Assembly: GCF_027925385.1 (NCBI RefSeq)
Contig: NZ_AP027143.1
Span: forward strand, 1 to 64,000
DNA: 64,000 nucleotides
Reading direction: 5' to 3'
Source: Methylocystis iwaonis
GTDB taxonomy: Bacteria > Pseudomonadota > Alphaproteobacteria > Rhizobiales > Beijerinckiaceae
The translations under genes were made by a program, and so were the position numbers. Shown piece after piece: positions 42,606-51,776 of the stretch. The notes below the pieces were generated by a model. That model made no database searches. It saw only the letters and a list, made by a program, of their open reading frames with translations, and was not told the DNA's origin. Positions within the stretch are counted from its first letter, which is position 1; every line of letters starts with the position of its first letter.

Positions 42606-44251
42606 TCCGACAGAGAGTGCCTGTGTTGATCGTAGGTGCGGGATACGCTGGCCTATCCGCCGCGACCCTGCTGGCCTGGCGGGGAGTTCAATGCATGCTG
42701 GTCGAACGGCGCGAGTCGACATCGAGGCTTCCAAAAGCGCATGGATTGAACAGGCGAAGCATGGAAGTGCTGAGGGTCGTCGAAGGTCTGGAAGAAGCGT
42801 TGCATTCTGCGAGCAGCGCTCCTGCAAACGACTCCACGCTCATCATCGCCGAGCGGGTCGTCGGGCCTGCAATCGCAACGCTGGTCACCAAGAACGCGCT
42901 CGACTTGACTCTCGTGTCGCCCGCGAAGGTATGCACTGCCGGTCAGGATCGCGTCGAGCCTGTGCTGTTGCGCTATGCCGAGGAACACGGCGCCGATGTC
43001 AATTTTTCGACCACTCTTGTCGAGTTTCGCGCGATGAGCGAAGGCGTCGAAGCAGTCCTTCGCGACGAAAGGACTGGCGCCGAAAGGATCGTGTTTGCTG
43101 ATTATCTCATCGCCGCTGACGGTGCTGAAGGGGCGATCCGAGAAGTCGCCGGCGTGAAGATGGACGGACCTGGCGTGCTAGCGCATACAGTCTCAATTCT
43201 TTTCGAAGCCGATCTGGCGTCGGTTTTGCCGAGCCGCGGGCTTGTGCTTTATTATCTCCGGCATCCGTCCTTCAGTGGCTCTATCGTTACCTGCGACGAC
43301 CCAAATCTGTTCCAACTCAACGTCGAATATGACCCCGCCTTCGACAAGGCTTCGGATTTTGACTTGGACCGTTGCGCCCAATTTGTGAGGGACGCGGTCG
43401 GCCTGAGCGATCTTGAATTCGAGATACGCGACATTTGGCCGTGGAAGATGTCCGCCTTGATGGCGGACCGTATGTCGTTCGGCCGTGTATTGCTTGCCGG
43501 GGATTGCGCACATGTCATGCCGCCGGTGGGAGGATTAGGCGGGCAAACGGCGATACAGGACGCCGCCGACCTTGCGTGGAAGCTCGCCTTGGTGATCAAA
43601 GGGCACGCTGCTCCGACTCTGGTCGAGACCTACGAGCCCGAGCGTCGGCCGGTCGCGCGTATCGCCATTGCGCGGCAGATCGCCAATTACGTCGAACGTC
43701 TTTTGCCGGACCGGCAGGAGTTGCGCATTCCAGCCGACGAATATGACATGCTCTCGACCTCGATCGGGTATCGCTATCGCTCCAGCGCCATCATCTCGGA
43801 GTCGGACGATAGTGGAAAGGCGGTAGAAAACCCGCTGGAGGCGAGCGGCGCGCCCGGAACCCGTCTTCCGCACGTCTGGTTGGTCCGTGGCGGAGAGCGA
43901 CTCTCCTCTCACGATCTGATCGGCCGTCATTTCGTTTTGTTTGCGGGTCCTGAAGGCAAATGCTGGGCCGAGGCTGCGGAGGAAATCTCCAAGTCGGAAC
44001 CGCCGCTTTCGTGCTACCGGCTGTCCAGCGACATAGCCGATCCTGCCGATCAGTTTCTCTCACGCTTGGGATTGTCTTCAAGCGGCGCGGTTCTGGTGCG
44101 CCCGGATGGCTATATTGCGTGGCGGTCGCGCGAGGGCCAGCGGCGAGCGCATTCGGTTCTGGAAAGCGCTTTTGCGCGTGTGCGCGGCATGAGGTCTATG
44201 ACGCAATCACACCAAGCCGAGGCTGAATCGCTGTTCGAAACGGGGCTATGA
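42602..44251 (+). CDS. mbnF: MbnF, FAD-dependent monooxygenase
   Basis: A 549-residue flavin monooxygenase of the phenol hydroxylase (PheA/TfdB-like) group. The FAD loop is VLIVGAGYAGLSAATLLAWR near residue 8, the DG motif is YLIAADGAEGAIRE near 180 and the GD motif is VLLAGDCAHVMPPVGGLGGQ near 300, with a thioredoxin-like C-terminal part from about residue 440. In Methylocystis-type operons MbnF replaces the aminotransferase MbnN and is thought to modify the N-terminal ring to a pyrazinedione. ATGA overlap with mbnM places it in the same unit. Confidence 0.9.
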   Translation: MIRQRVPVLIVGAGYAGLSAATLLAWRGVQCMLVERRESTSRLPKAHGLNRRSMEVLRVVEGLEEALHSASSAPANDSTLIIAERVVGPAIATLVTKNALDLTLVSPAKVCTAGQDRVEPVLLRYAEEHGADVNFSTTLVEFRAMSEGVEAVLRDERTGAERIVFADYLIAADGAEGAIREVAGVKMDGPGVLAHTVSILFEADLASVLPSRGLVLYYLRHPSFSGSIVTCDDPNLFQLNVEYDPAFDKASDFDLDRCAQFVRDAVGLSDLEFEIRDIWPWKMSALMADRMSFGRVLLAGDCAHVMPPVGGLGGQTAIQDAADLAWKLALVIKGHAAPTLVETYEPERRPVARIAIARQIANYVERLLPDRQELRIPADEYDMLSTSIGYRYRSSAIISESDDSGKAVENPLEASGAPGTRLPHVWLVRGGERLSSHDLIGRHFVLFAGPEGKCWAEAAEEISKSEPPLSCYRLSSDIADPADQFLSRLGLSSSGAVLVRPDGYIAWRSREGQRRAHSVLESAFARVRGMRSMTQSHQAEAESLFETGL

Positions 44252-44373
44252 GTTAGCACCCACGAGGAACAACCAGGGTGTCGAACTCATGAGCTAAGAA
44301 GCAGGCGCACGCCGAGCGTCCTCGACCGGCTTTTGTTTCTAGCATCGGGTACCCCAATATGTGGAGGATGGAC

Positions 44374-45393
44374 ATGTCGCGGAGTGTCGGCGTCTCTGAA
44401 AGCCCATTCGCTTCGCAGCGGATAGCGGTCGACCAGAAACGGGTCGAGACGCTGCAGCTTCCCTATCGGGATTTCAGAGAGCTGTCTTTAGCTGGGGAGA
44501 ATTGGCGGAAGTTGCCTTTAGAGGCGCGTCGCCAGTTCAGAAGCTATTATTTCTTCAATCCCCCAAAATGGCGGGTGTGGGCGCGGCGGCTGGGGTCGGC
44601 CGAACGCATGGAGCCCAGCTTCGCTTCAATCGGCGCAGTGCGTTCGGGCACGTCATTTCTATCGTCGTATATATTCCAGCATCCCCATGTGGTGCTCCCG
44701 CTTTCCAAGGAAATATCCTTTACAGAAACCATGAGAGACCTCATGGCGCATTTTCCCACTCTGGCCGAGCAACATGCCGCCGAACGGCGGTATGGCGGCG
44801 CGATCACAGGCTATTGCACGCCGGTGATGCCTAATCCGCTTTGGATATTCCTTGCCAAGTCGATGTTTCCGAATTTGCGAATCGTCTGCGTGCTGCGGGA
44901 TCCGGTCGAACGCGCGTTTTCTCATTGGCGCTGGGACCAAAAGCGATTTGTAGAGCGAAAAAAGCTTGACCCGCATTGGAAGGGATTTCCCACGTTCGAA
45001 ACGCTCATTCGGACAGAACAAGAGACAATCCGTGCCGGGGGCATGGAGGTCCATGCCTTTTCAGGGGCGCGCGCTGGCTATTTGAGGCACGGCATCTATG
45101 CGCCGTTTCTTCGTTTGCTGGCGGAGCAGTTCGGGCGCGAACGCATTTTCGTCGTTGACGCCGCCGAACTCTTCCGCGATCCGGGCGGTGTTACGAAACG
45201 GATCTACGGATTCCTTGGCCTTCCGCAGATCGAGCCGCTTATTATCGACGAGCAAAACTCGGGTCCATCAGGAGTGCTTCCCGACGCGCTGCGCTCGGAA
45301 CTGACGGAATTCTTCCGCCCCTATAATGAAGCGACGTATGAATTCGTCGGAAAAGATTTCGGTTGGGGAACAGCTTATACGGGGTCCGAGTGA
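44374..45393 (+). CDS. mbnS: MbnS, methanobactin sulfotransferase
   Basis: A 339-residue sulfotransferase. The 5'-phosphosulfate loop is in FASIGAVRSGTSFLSSYIF near residue 85 and the 3'-phosphate block in RIVCVLRDPVERAFSHWRWD near 170, both diagnostic for PAPS-dependent sulfotransferases. MbnS sulfates the core Thr of Methylocystis-type methanobactins; the Thr in RCASTCAMTNG is available. GGAGG lies six bases before the ATG at 44374, so I prefer it over two ATGs within the preceding 15 bases. It is 122 bases after mbnF and is followed by a long hairpin and then the APS kinase gene. Confidence 0.9.
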   Translation: MSRSVGVSESPFASQRIAVDQKRVETLQLPYRDFRELSLAGENWRKLPLEARRQFRSYYFFNPPKWRVWARRLGSAERMEPSFASIGAVRSGTSFLSSYIFQHPHVVLPLSKEISFTETMRDLMAHFPTLAEQHAAERRYGGAITGYCTPVMPNPLWIFLAKSMFPNLRIVCVLRDPVERAFSHWRWDQKRFVERKKLDPHWKGFPTFETLIRTEQETIRAGGMEVHAFSGARAGYLRHGIYAPFLRLLAEQFGRERIFVVDAAELFRDPGGVTKRIYGFLGLPQIEPLIIDEQNSGPSGVLPDALRSELTEFFRPYNEATYEFVGKDFGWGTAYTGSE

Positions 45394-45404
45394 TTGGTGC
45401 GGCG

Positions 45405-45440
45405 CATTCCCGACGCTCGCGCAGCGAGCGATCGGGAATG
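45405..45440 (+). terminator. Long hairpin after mbnS
   Basis: CATTCCCGA plus CGCTCGC pair with GCGAGCG and TCGGGAATG (16 base pairs, one bulged A, loop GCA) eleven bases after the mbnS stop. No T run follows. It could terminate the mbn operon before the APS kinase gene or protect the 3' end of the mRNA. Confidence 0.65.
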
Positions 45441-45570
45441 ACAAGCGCCAATGCGAGTTATTCAAACGGGAATGGTGGCAGATGTTCTGGGAGAACCCAG
45501 CCTAATCTCAGGGCGCGCGTATTGTTCATTCCGGCGACGTTAGGCGGTGTCCGGCCTGGGGAGTGTCTGT

Positions 45571-46227
45571 GTGATCGACGATAGAGGAAATCCTCACGCA
45601 ACTGCAATGCAGCCAATGAGCAGCCCCGCGCATCAGCGCACACAGAATATTCAGTGGCAGCCGACGATGGTCGACAAGGCCAGGCGGGCCACTCAGAAAA
45701 GCCAGAAGCCTGTTGTCTTGTGGTTTACCGGACTTTCCGGAGCCGGCAAGACCACGCTCGCCAGTCTTGTCGAAAAACATTTGTACGAGAAAGGGAAACA
45801 TACTTACCTGCTCGACGGCGATAACCTCCGTCACGGGCTCAGCAATGACCTTGGCTTTACCGATGCCGATCGCGTGGAGAATATCCGACGCGTCGCCGAA
45901 GTCGCCAAACTGATGGTAGACGCTGGTCTCATCGTGCTCGTTTCCCTAATTTCCCCATTCCGTTTCGAGCGACGTCTGGCCCGCGAAATCATGGCTCAGG
46001 GCGAATTTGTGGAAATTTTTGTGGATACGCCGCTCGAAGAATGCGTGAGGCGCGACTCCAAGGGCTTATATAAGCGTGCAATGTCCGGTGAGATCCAGAA
46101 TTTTACCGGGGTTTCGTCGCCTTACGAGGAGCCCGAGAGCCCTGAGCTCCACATTCGGACCGTTGGTTGTGATCCCTTCGAGCTCGCACGCCGCGTCGAA
46201 GATTACGTGGACCTGCATATTCGCTAG
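45571..46227 (+). CDS. cysC: Adenylylsulfate (APS) kinase
   Basis: A 218-residue APS kinase. The P-loop is [13 protein letters not shown] near residue 53; [17 protein letters not shown] and the ISPFRFERR segment form the substrate-binding part. It makes PAPS, the sulfate donor that MbnS needs; a dedicated copy beside mbnS ties sulfate activation to methanobactin maturation. Start: GTG at 45571 has GGGGAG seven bases upstream; ATGs at 45607 and 45616 would give a size nearer the E. coli enzyme and cannot be excluded. A sulfurylase gene is not nearby. Confidence 0.88.
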   Translation: MIDDRGNPHATAMQPMSSPAHQRTQNIQWQPTMVDKARRATQKSQKPVVLWFTGLSGAGKTTLASLVEKHLYEKGKHTYLLDGDNLRHGLSNDLGFTDADRVENIRRVAEVAKLMVDAGLIVLVSLISPFRFERRLAREIMAQGEFVEIFVDTPLEECVRRDSKGLYKRAMSGEIQNFTGVSSPYEEPESPELHIRTVGCDPFELARRVEDYVDLHIR

Positions 46228-46228
46228 A

Positions 46229-46378
46229 CGAGACGTCTCTGTCCCCGACCGGACGCCCATGACGTCATTCTGGTCGACACCGCGCCGGACGAGCTTCTTC
46301 GCCGCCTGAAGGTGGGAAGGTCTATGTCCCAAGAGGGCCCGGCGGGCGACGCCAGCTCGAACGGCCGGGAATCGCCGC
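46229..46378 (+). pseudogene. kdpD: Remnant of kdpD (potassium sensor kinase)
   Basis: One frame reads RPDAHDVILVDTAPDELLRRLK, another immediately after reads GKVYVPRG. Together they match the KdpD segment with VDLPPDELL-x-RLK-EGKVYVP, split by a frameshift near 46310. Only about 50 codons remain, so this is a decayed fragment next to a kdpE fragment. Confidence 0.5.
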
Positions 46379-46546
46379 GTGAACAAGCTTCGGGTCCTCA
46401 TTGTGGACGACGAGCGCAGACGGGCCTCGAGACCGTCCCTGACCGCGAATGGCTACGAGGCGCCGGAAGCGGCAAGCGGCGATGAAGCTCTGACGCAGGT
46501 TTCCGAGAGCATGGGCGTTCGGCCTGTGCGCCGTTTTCGCGCGTAA
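46379..46546 (+). pseudogene. kdpE: Remnant of kdpE-like response regulator
   Basis: A 55-codon frame from GTG: the start VNKLRVLIVDDERRR and NGYEAPEAASGDEAL are the beginning of a receiver domain of the KdpE type (acidic DDE triad present). It stops within the receiver; no phosphoacceptor Asp and no DNA-binding domain remain. Its place after the kdpD fragment supports decay of a kdpDE pair. Confidence 0.6.
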
Positions 46547-46609
46547 CGCCGGCGAATTCGCCTTACCGAGGCCAGGACGGCGATCCTCCATTGCCGATAG
46601 CACGCCCTT

Positions 46610-46653
46610 GGCGCGCTTTCCGCTCGCATGGAATCATGCGAGCGATGAGAAAG
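46610..46653. repeat. Dispersed palindromic repeat, type A
   Basis: GGCGCGCTTTCCGCTCGCAT, GGAATC and ATGCGAGCGATGAGAAAG form the type A palindrome, 20 bases left of the insertion sequence. Confidence 0.7.
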
Positions 46654-46742
46654 AGAGCCGGCCTCACGAATTCGGACAGTAGCTTGAGTGGATTTTCTGC
46701 CTGACAGCGGCGAGGATTCTCGCTGCGAATCAGGAGCATTCG

Positions 46743-47051
46743 ATGACGAAGCGAAGCCGCCGGACGCATTCTCCGGCCTTCAAGGCGAAAGTGGCTTTGG
46801 CCGCGATCAAGGGCGAGAAGACGCTGGCCGAGCTGGCGCAGCAGTTTGACGTCCACCCGAACCAGATCACGACGTGGCGAAGCCAGTTGCTGGAAGGCGC
46901 GGCCGGCGTTTTCGGGCAGGATAAGACGGAGCCGAAAGAGGCCGCCGTCGACCTGAAGGGTCTTCACGCGAAGATCGGCGAACTCACGTTGGAGAACGAT
47001 TTTTTGTCCGGCGCGCTCACAAAAGCGGGATTGCTGAGCGCAAAAAGATGA
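46743..47051 (+). CDS. IS3-family transposase OrfA
   Basis: A 102-residue DNA-binding protein. The helix-turn-helix is in [20 protein letters not shown] and continues into the [16 protein letters not shown] block, followed by a leucine-zipper-like stretch [18 protein letters not shown]. This is the first ORF of IS3 elements. Its stop overlaps the OrfB start (ATGA, after an A5 run), so a frameshift fusion OrfAB is also possible. Confidence 0.92.
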   Translation: MTKRSRRTHSPAFKAKVALAAIKGEKTLAELAQQFDVHPNQITTWRSQLLEGAAGVFGQDKTEPKEAAVDLKGLHAKIGELTLENDFLSGALTKAGLLSAKR

Positions 47052-47875
47052 TCGACCGCGATCACGATCTTTCGATCGCCCGGCAGGCGAAGGCGCTGGG
47101 CGTCGCCCGCAGCTCCGTCTACTACAGGCCGCGGCCGGTTTCGGCCGAGGACCTCGAGCTGATGCGCCGTCTCGACGCGCTGCATCTCGAACACCCCTTC
47201 GCGGGCGCGCGGATGCTGCGCGATCTTCTGCGGCGCGAGGGCGTCGCCGTGGGCCGCCGGCATGTCGCGACATTGATGAAGCGGATGGGGATCGAGGCGC
47301 TCTATCGGCGGCCGAACACGAGCAAGCCTGCGCCGGGACACAAGGTGTACCCGTATCTGCTGCGCGGGGTGAAGATCGAACGGCCGAACCAGGTCTGGGC
47401 GACGGACATCAGCTACATCCCGATGCGGCGCGGCTTCGTCTATCTCGCAGCGGTCGTCGACGTCTTCACGCGGCGCGTCCTGTCGCATCGCGTGTCGATC
47501 ACTATGGAGGCGGAGTTCTGCGTCGAAGCCTTGAAGGAGGCCCTGGCGAAATACGGCAAGCCAGAGATTTTCAACACGGACCAAGGCAGCCAGTTCACCA
47601 GTCTCGACTTCACCGGCGTGCTGCTCGATGCGAAAATATCGATCAGCATGGACGGCAAGGGCGCGTGGCGGGACAATGTCTTCGTCGAGCGGCTGTGGCG
47701 CAGCGTGAAATACGAGGAGGTCTATCTCAAGGCCTATGACAGCATGTCCGAGGCGCGCGCCTCGATCGGCCGCTATCTGGCCTTCTACAACGAGGGGCGC
47801 CCGCATACGGCGCTTGACGGGCGCACGCCCGACGAGGCCTACTTCGGCATCAAGGAAACGGCGATGGCCGCATGA
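47048..47875 (+). CDS. IS3-family transposase OrfB (DDE integrase core)
   Basis: A 275-residue catalytic subunit. The DDE residues are in [24 protein letters not shown] and [16 protein letters not shown], and the C-terminal [20 protein letters not shown] is typical of IS3. An HTH_21 segment precedes the core. The frame is intact, so the element may still be active. Confidence 0.95.
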   Translation: MIDRDHDLSIARQAKALGVARSSVYYRPRPVSAEDLELMRRLDALHLEHPFAGARMLRDLLRREGVAVGRRHVATLMKRMGIEALYRRPNTSKPAPGHKVYPYLLRGVKIERPNQVWATDISYIPMRRGFVYLAAVVDVFTRRVLSHRVSITMEAEFCVEALKEALAKYGKPEIFNTDQGSQFTSLDFTGVLLDAKISISMDGKGAWRDNVFVERLWRSVKYEEVYLKAYDSMSEARASIGRYLAFYNEGRPHTALDGRTPDEAYFGIKETAMAA

Positions 47876-47885
47876 CCATCGCCGT

Positions 47886-47941
47886 CGATTTTGTCGCAGC
47901 TCTGGTCGGGCCTAGGCCCTCCCGCCGCCGCGACAAAATCG
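47886..47941. terminator. Hairpin inside the right end of the IS
   Basis: CGATTTTGTCGC (47886-47897) pairs with GCGACAAAATCG (47930-47941) around a loop containing the palindrome GGGCCTAGGCCC. It lies just after the OrfB stop and may insulate transposase transcription. Confidence 0.55.
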
Positions 47942-48002
47942 AAACGCCCCGCGTTCGGCAAACCCCGGCAGAGATCCACTCAAAATCCGCGGGGAGCTGT
48001 CC

Positions 48003-48364
48003 AGACAAGCGAGGCCAGCTCTAAAGCGCGCAGCGCAGCGTCAAAAAGTGGGAGCGCATTCTAATCGCAAAAGTCCATCAACTTTTGCCAAAATGCGCTC
48101 TAGATTGCCGCGAAGGCGCGCCGCCGTCCCCTCGGCCTGCTGGCCGCGCACCGAAGAACTGCCGGGCCCTCGGCGCTCTCACTTACGCTCCCGCTTGAAG
48201 CGCAGGCAAGCTTTCCATTACCATCCGCCCGCTAAATAGCCAGAAATGTTGGAATAAGTCCGAACAGACAATATCGACGTTTGTTTGAATTAGGGGGCGC
48301 GCCATGGATGGCCGGCGCGATGCGAGGCCATTAGCCAGTAAACGAGCGGAGACCATCCTCGGGC
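48003..48364. other. Intergenic region between the IS and the histidine kinase gene
   Basis: About 360 bases. Apart from the type B repeat at 48052-48100 no gene or RNA is seen; the kinase promoter should be here. Confidence 0.4.
48052..48100. repeat. Dispersed palindromic repeat, type B
   Basis: GAGCGCATT ... CGCAAAAGT and ACTTTTG ... AATGCGCTC pair as a 49-base palindrome, like the copy at 27743-27790. Confidence 0.7.
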
Positions 48365-50671
48365 ATGTCCGAATGCGCGTCGCGATTAGATCGCAAACGC
48401 CATTTCCTTGTCCTGATCGTCGGCAGTGGCGGAGCAGAGCGGGAATTCGTTTGTCGTGCGCTCGAACGAGACGGGCTTAATGTGGTCGAGGCGCCTTATG
48501 GGCAGGACGGCCTCGCCAGATTGAGGCAGCTCGAGCCCGACTGCCTCGTCCTGGATGAAGGCTTGGAAAGCGAGCGCCATGAATTTCTCGCGGCCTTGCG
48601 AGAGGGCGGCGGGCTGTCTGGCTCCATTATCGCAATCGATGCGCATTCGACCGGAATCTTCGATGCGGAGACCGACGGGGCGGTCCATCTGCAAAAAAGC
48701 ACTCTCTCGGACGAAGGCGTCGCGGCCGCGGTTCGCGTCGCGGTCGATCTCGCCCGTATAACGAAAGAGAATAATCTTTTGGTTTCGAGATTTTGCGAAA
48801 GCAGGTGCCACTTGAACGCTTTTATTCGGCAGGCGCCGGTCGCAATCGCCATGTTCGACACGGAGATGCGCCACATCGCCTATAGTCACAAATGGCTCGA
48901 CGCCTTTGGGATGCGGGCCGATGTGCTCGGTCGATCATTATACGACGTCCTTCCCAGGGTTCCGGAGCACTGGCGCAAACTGCACCGACAGGCGCTGCAG
49001 GGCGAAAGCGTCTCGCGGCGAGAGGATCTCCTTCTCTCCCCTGATGGGCGTCGCCAGTGGCTGGCTTGGGACGCATCGCCGTGGCGCGCCTCCGACCAAA
49101 AAATTGGCGGCGTTTTGCTCGCCGTCCAGGATATCACAGGGCGGCGGGCGATCGAGGACGCCCTCGAGACAAATCAGGCCCAGCTCGAGGCGGCCCTCGC
49201 AAGTATGACGGAGTCTATCGCAATTTACGGCGCGGACGGGCGGCTGACGCAGTTCAACGGGGGCTTCGTCAGATTCCATAGATTCGACGACGCCGAGGAT
49301 TACAAAAAATCAGACCCCTCATTTCTCGAATATTATGACGAGTCAGGGCATTTCGTGCCCTGGAGCGATCAGCCCGACCGGCGGGCGACGAATGGCGAGA
49401 CAGGCATCGGCCTCGTTTATCGCTTGCAGCGCAAAGAGACGGGCGCCCAATGGTTCGGGAAGTATAATTTTGGTCCCATCCGCGGACGCGGCGGCGAGAT
49501 CGTCGGCGCCGTCGTTACCGCGCATGACGTTACGGAAGAGAAACGCGCCGATGAAGCCCGGCGAGAGGCGGAACGACGCAAGGACGAATTTCTTGCGGTC
49601 CTTGCGCACGAACTGCGCAACCCGCTCGCGCCGATCCACAATGCGGTTGAAGTTCTGCGGCGGACCGAAGACGCGCCCGCCGAAAAGCGACGCACCATGC
49701 TCGATATGATGGAGCGCCAAGTGCGGCATCTGGTGCGGCTCGTCGACGATCTGATCGAGATTTCCAGAATCGAGCGCGATAAGATCGAGCTTCGGCGGGA
49801 GCGTTGCGAGCTTGCGTCGATCCTGCAAAATGCCGTCGAAACCGCGCAGCCCTTAGTCGAGCAGAACCGTCACAACGTCGGCCTTCATTTGCCTGCCGAG
49901 AAAATCACCTTGCTCGGCGATCCGGTGCGGCTCGTGCAGATTTTTGCCAATCTCGTGAACAACGCCGCAAAATACACGCCGCCGGGGGGCGCGATCGAGA
50001 TCCGGGCAGAGCGGCGGGGCGATGAAATTGTGGTCGTCGTGCGCGACAATGGCGTCGGAATCCCACCTGAGTCGCTGCCGCATGTGTTCGACCTTTTTAT
50101 GCAAGGCGACTCGAGCCGCCGAGTCGGCGGGCTCGGCATCGGCTTGGCGCTCACGTGCAAGCTCGTGCAATTGCACGGCGGATCAATCGAGGCGAAAAGC
50201 GAGGGGCAGAACAAAGGCAGCGAATTTATCGTACGCCTACCGCTTCAGCCTTCTGTTCCGCAGACCGCTTCGCCGGCGAAAGCTCGAGGCAAGGTCTCGG
50301 ATCGGCCGATCCGGGCGCTCGTCATCGACGACGATCTGGATGTAGGCAATAGTCTCGGCATATTGCTCTCGACCTTGGGCGCGGAAGTTCGAGTCGTCTA
50401 CGATGGCCCTTCTGGCGTGGATGCTGTTCGCGATTTCGCGCCGGAGGTTGTGTTTATCGACCTTGGCATGCCGGGGATGGACGGTTGCGAAACCGCGCGG
50501 CGGATTCGCTCCAGCCAGATCGGACGCGAGCTCAGGCTCGTGGCGCTAACGGGCTGGGGTCAGGACGAGGCGCGCGCCAGGACCAAAGAGGCCGGCTTCG
50601 ACGCCCATTTGATCAAGCCTGCCTCGCTGGAGGCTATCGAGCAGGCGCTTCAAAGGGACGCACAAGCGTGA
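48365..50671 (+). CDS. Hybrid sensor histidine kinase (receiver-PAS-PAS-HisKA-HATPase-receiver)
   Basis: A 768-residue soluble hybrid kinase. An N-terminal receiver-like domain (residues about 15-135) keeps a DEGLE in place of the usual phospho-Asp site and may be degenerate. Two PAS domains follow (about 155-270 and 285-400). The phospho-His is in LAVLAHELRNPLAP near 420; N, G1 and G2 boxes are VNNAAKYT, DNGVGIP and GLGIGLAL. The C-terminal receiver has VIDDDLDVG and the phosphoacceptor Asp in VVFIDLGMPGMDG near 700. No membrane helix is seen. It lies next to CheB-type genes, suggesting a shared signalling pathway. Confidence 0.9.
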   Translation: MSECASRLDRKRHFLVLIVGSGGAEREFVCRALERDGLNVVEAPYGQDGLARLRQLEPDCLVLDEGLESERHEFLAALREGGGLSGSIIAIDAHSTGIFDAETDGAVHLQKSTLSDEGVAAAVRVAVDLARITKENNLLVSRFCESRCHLNAFIRQAPVAIAMFDTEMRHIAYSHKWLDAFGMRADVLGRSLYDVLPRVPEHWRKLHRQALQGESVSRREDLLLSPDGRRQWLAWDASPWRASDQKIGGVLLAVQDITGRRAIEDALETNQAQLEAALASMTESIAIYGADGRLTQFNGGFVRFHRFDDAEDYKKSDPSFLEYYDESGHFVPWSDQPDRRATNGETGIGLVYRLQRKETGAQWFGKYNFGPIRGRGGEIVGAVVTAHDVTEEKRADEARREAERRKDEFLAVLAHELRNPLAPIHNAVEVLRRTEDAPAEKRRTMLDMMERQVRHLVRLVDDLIEISRIERDKIELRRERCELASILQNAVETAQPLVEQNRHNVGLHLPAEKITLLGDPVRLVQIFANLVNNAAKYTPPGGAIEIRAERRGDEIVVVVRDNGVGIPPESLPHVFDLFMQGDSSRRVGGLGIGLALTCKLVQLHGGSIEAKSEGQNKGSEFIVRLPLQPSVPQTASPAKARGKVSDRPIRALVIDDDLDVGNSLGILLSTLGAEVRVVYDGPSGVDAVRDFAPEVVFIDLGMPGMDGCETARRIRSSQIGRELRLVALTGWGQDEARARTKEAGFDAHLIKPASLEAIEQALQRDAQA

Positions 50672-50682
50672 CCGCTGGGCCG

Positions 50683-51684
50683 TCATCCGTCGCGCCGAGG
50701 TCGGCGCTTCGCGTAGTTTTCCTGAATGATCCGGACACGATCCGCCGCCGCCATTGCTTCGTCGGCGTCTTTCAGCAACGCTTCGGCGTCGGCGCCGCCG
50801 ATGATGGAATGCGCCGCCATGTGTCGCTTCAAAATCGCTTCTTCCTGCAGGCAACGCATCGCGCTCCAAAAGGCAGTCTCGGTGTTTTCGGCCAGCCCCG
50901 CCAACAGCGCCTGCTCCGTGAAGGCGTGACCGGTATGGCACCGGAAACGCGCGGGCCTTTCGCCTTGCAACAACGTCAGCGCGCCGTGGCATTCCGGGCA
51001 TGTCAAAGCAGTCGGCTCTCCGATCTGTTTCAGCGTCTCGATCGAACCCGCTCCGCCGGCGAAGATTGCAAGCTCCGCCGCGAGATCCCGCGGCTTGTCC
51101 ACCTGAGGCCGCGCGGGCTCGGCGATCATCCGAACAAGTTGCGGACCGATCTCGACCAGCGGGAGGCAATAATCGACGTGGACATTTTTAAGCGCGCTCG
51201 ACGGCATCCCCGGCGCCAGGGCCTCTTTTGGATCCTGCACGATTGCCGCGCCGCCGCACAGCTTGATGGCCTGCAATCCCGCCGTGCCGTCGTCGAGATA
51301 GCCCGTGAGCACCACGCCGATCAAGCGCGGTCCGAACACGAGCGCTGCGGATCGGAAGAGCGGATCGATCGCCGGGCGGGCGAGGTTCTCCTTGGGCCCC
51401 CGGCTCAACCGGAGCCTACCGTCTTCGCCGACCAGCAAATGACGGTCCGGCGGCGCTACATAAATTTTTGCGGGTTCGAGCGTTTCCTCGTCTTGCGCCG
51501 AGACGGCGGCCAGAGGTCCCGCACGATCGAGAATCTCTGGAAGCATGCCGGGGCTTGTGGGGGAGAGATGCTGGGCGATAAGCAGCGACGCAGGCAGACC
51601 GGATGGAAGGGTCGCTACGAGCGTTCTCAGCGCTTCTATCCCGCCAGCCGAGGCGCCGATGGCGATAATGTCGGACCGCTCCAT
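50683..51684 (-). CDS. CheB-like methylesterase without receiver domain
   Basis: A 333-residue protein. Residues 5-190 are a CheB methylesterase domain with the catalytic Ser in IAIGASAGGIEAL, His in LIAQHLSPTSPG and Asp in TGYLDDGTAGLQ. The C-terminal part has a Cys-His cluster, CPECHGAL and FRCHTGHAF, that looks like a zinc ribbon, then a helical tail. No receiver domain precedes it, so it is not a classic CheB. The ATG at 51684 starts the domain; longer frames run into the promoter. It is convergent with the hybrid kinase and divergent from the broken CheB-CheR gene. Confidence 0.88.
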   Translation of the reverse strand: MERSDIIAIGASAGGIEALRTLVATLPSGLPASLLIAQHLSPTSPGMLPEILDRAGPLAAVSAQDEETLEPAKIYVAPPDRHLLVGEDGRLRLSRGPKENLARPAIDPLFRSAALVFGPRLIGVVLTGYLDDGTAGLQAIKLCGGAAIVQDPKEALAPGMPSSALKNVHVDYCLPLVEIGPQLVRMIAEPARPQVDKPRDLAAELAIFAGGAGSIETLKQIGEPTALTCPECHGALTLLQGERPARFRCHTGHAFTEQALLAGLAENTETAFWSAMRCLQEEAILKRHMAAHSIIGGADAEALLKDADEAMAAADRVRIIQENYAKRRPRRDG

Positions 51685-51776
51685 GGGGCGCACGCTCGCT
51701 ATTCGAGAAACGCAAGGACTCGCTTGCGCGCGCAAGCGGATCGCTGGATAAGCTAGCGCGCGAGGGAAGAATAGAA

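Larger units (their letters stand above)
46674..48002 (+). mobile_element. IS3-family insertion sequence
   Basis: About 1.33 kb with two overlapping transposase genes. Likely ends are GGACAG at 46674 and its complement CTGTCC at 48002; behind each, TTGAGTGGAT with TCTGCC is repeated in inverted orientation (left 46684-46701, right 47966-47984), though the spacing from the tip differs by several bases. No flanking target duplication is evident (TTC on the left, AGA on the right). It sits beside the kdpDE remnants and between two dispersed repeats. Confidence 0.75.

Noticed and set aside
46670..48006. Target-site duplication around the IS3 element
   Set aside because: The bases next to the two candidate ends (TTC and AGA) differ, so no duplication can be claimed.
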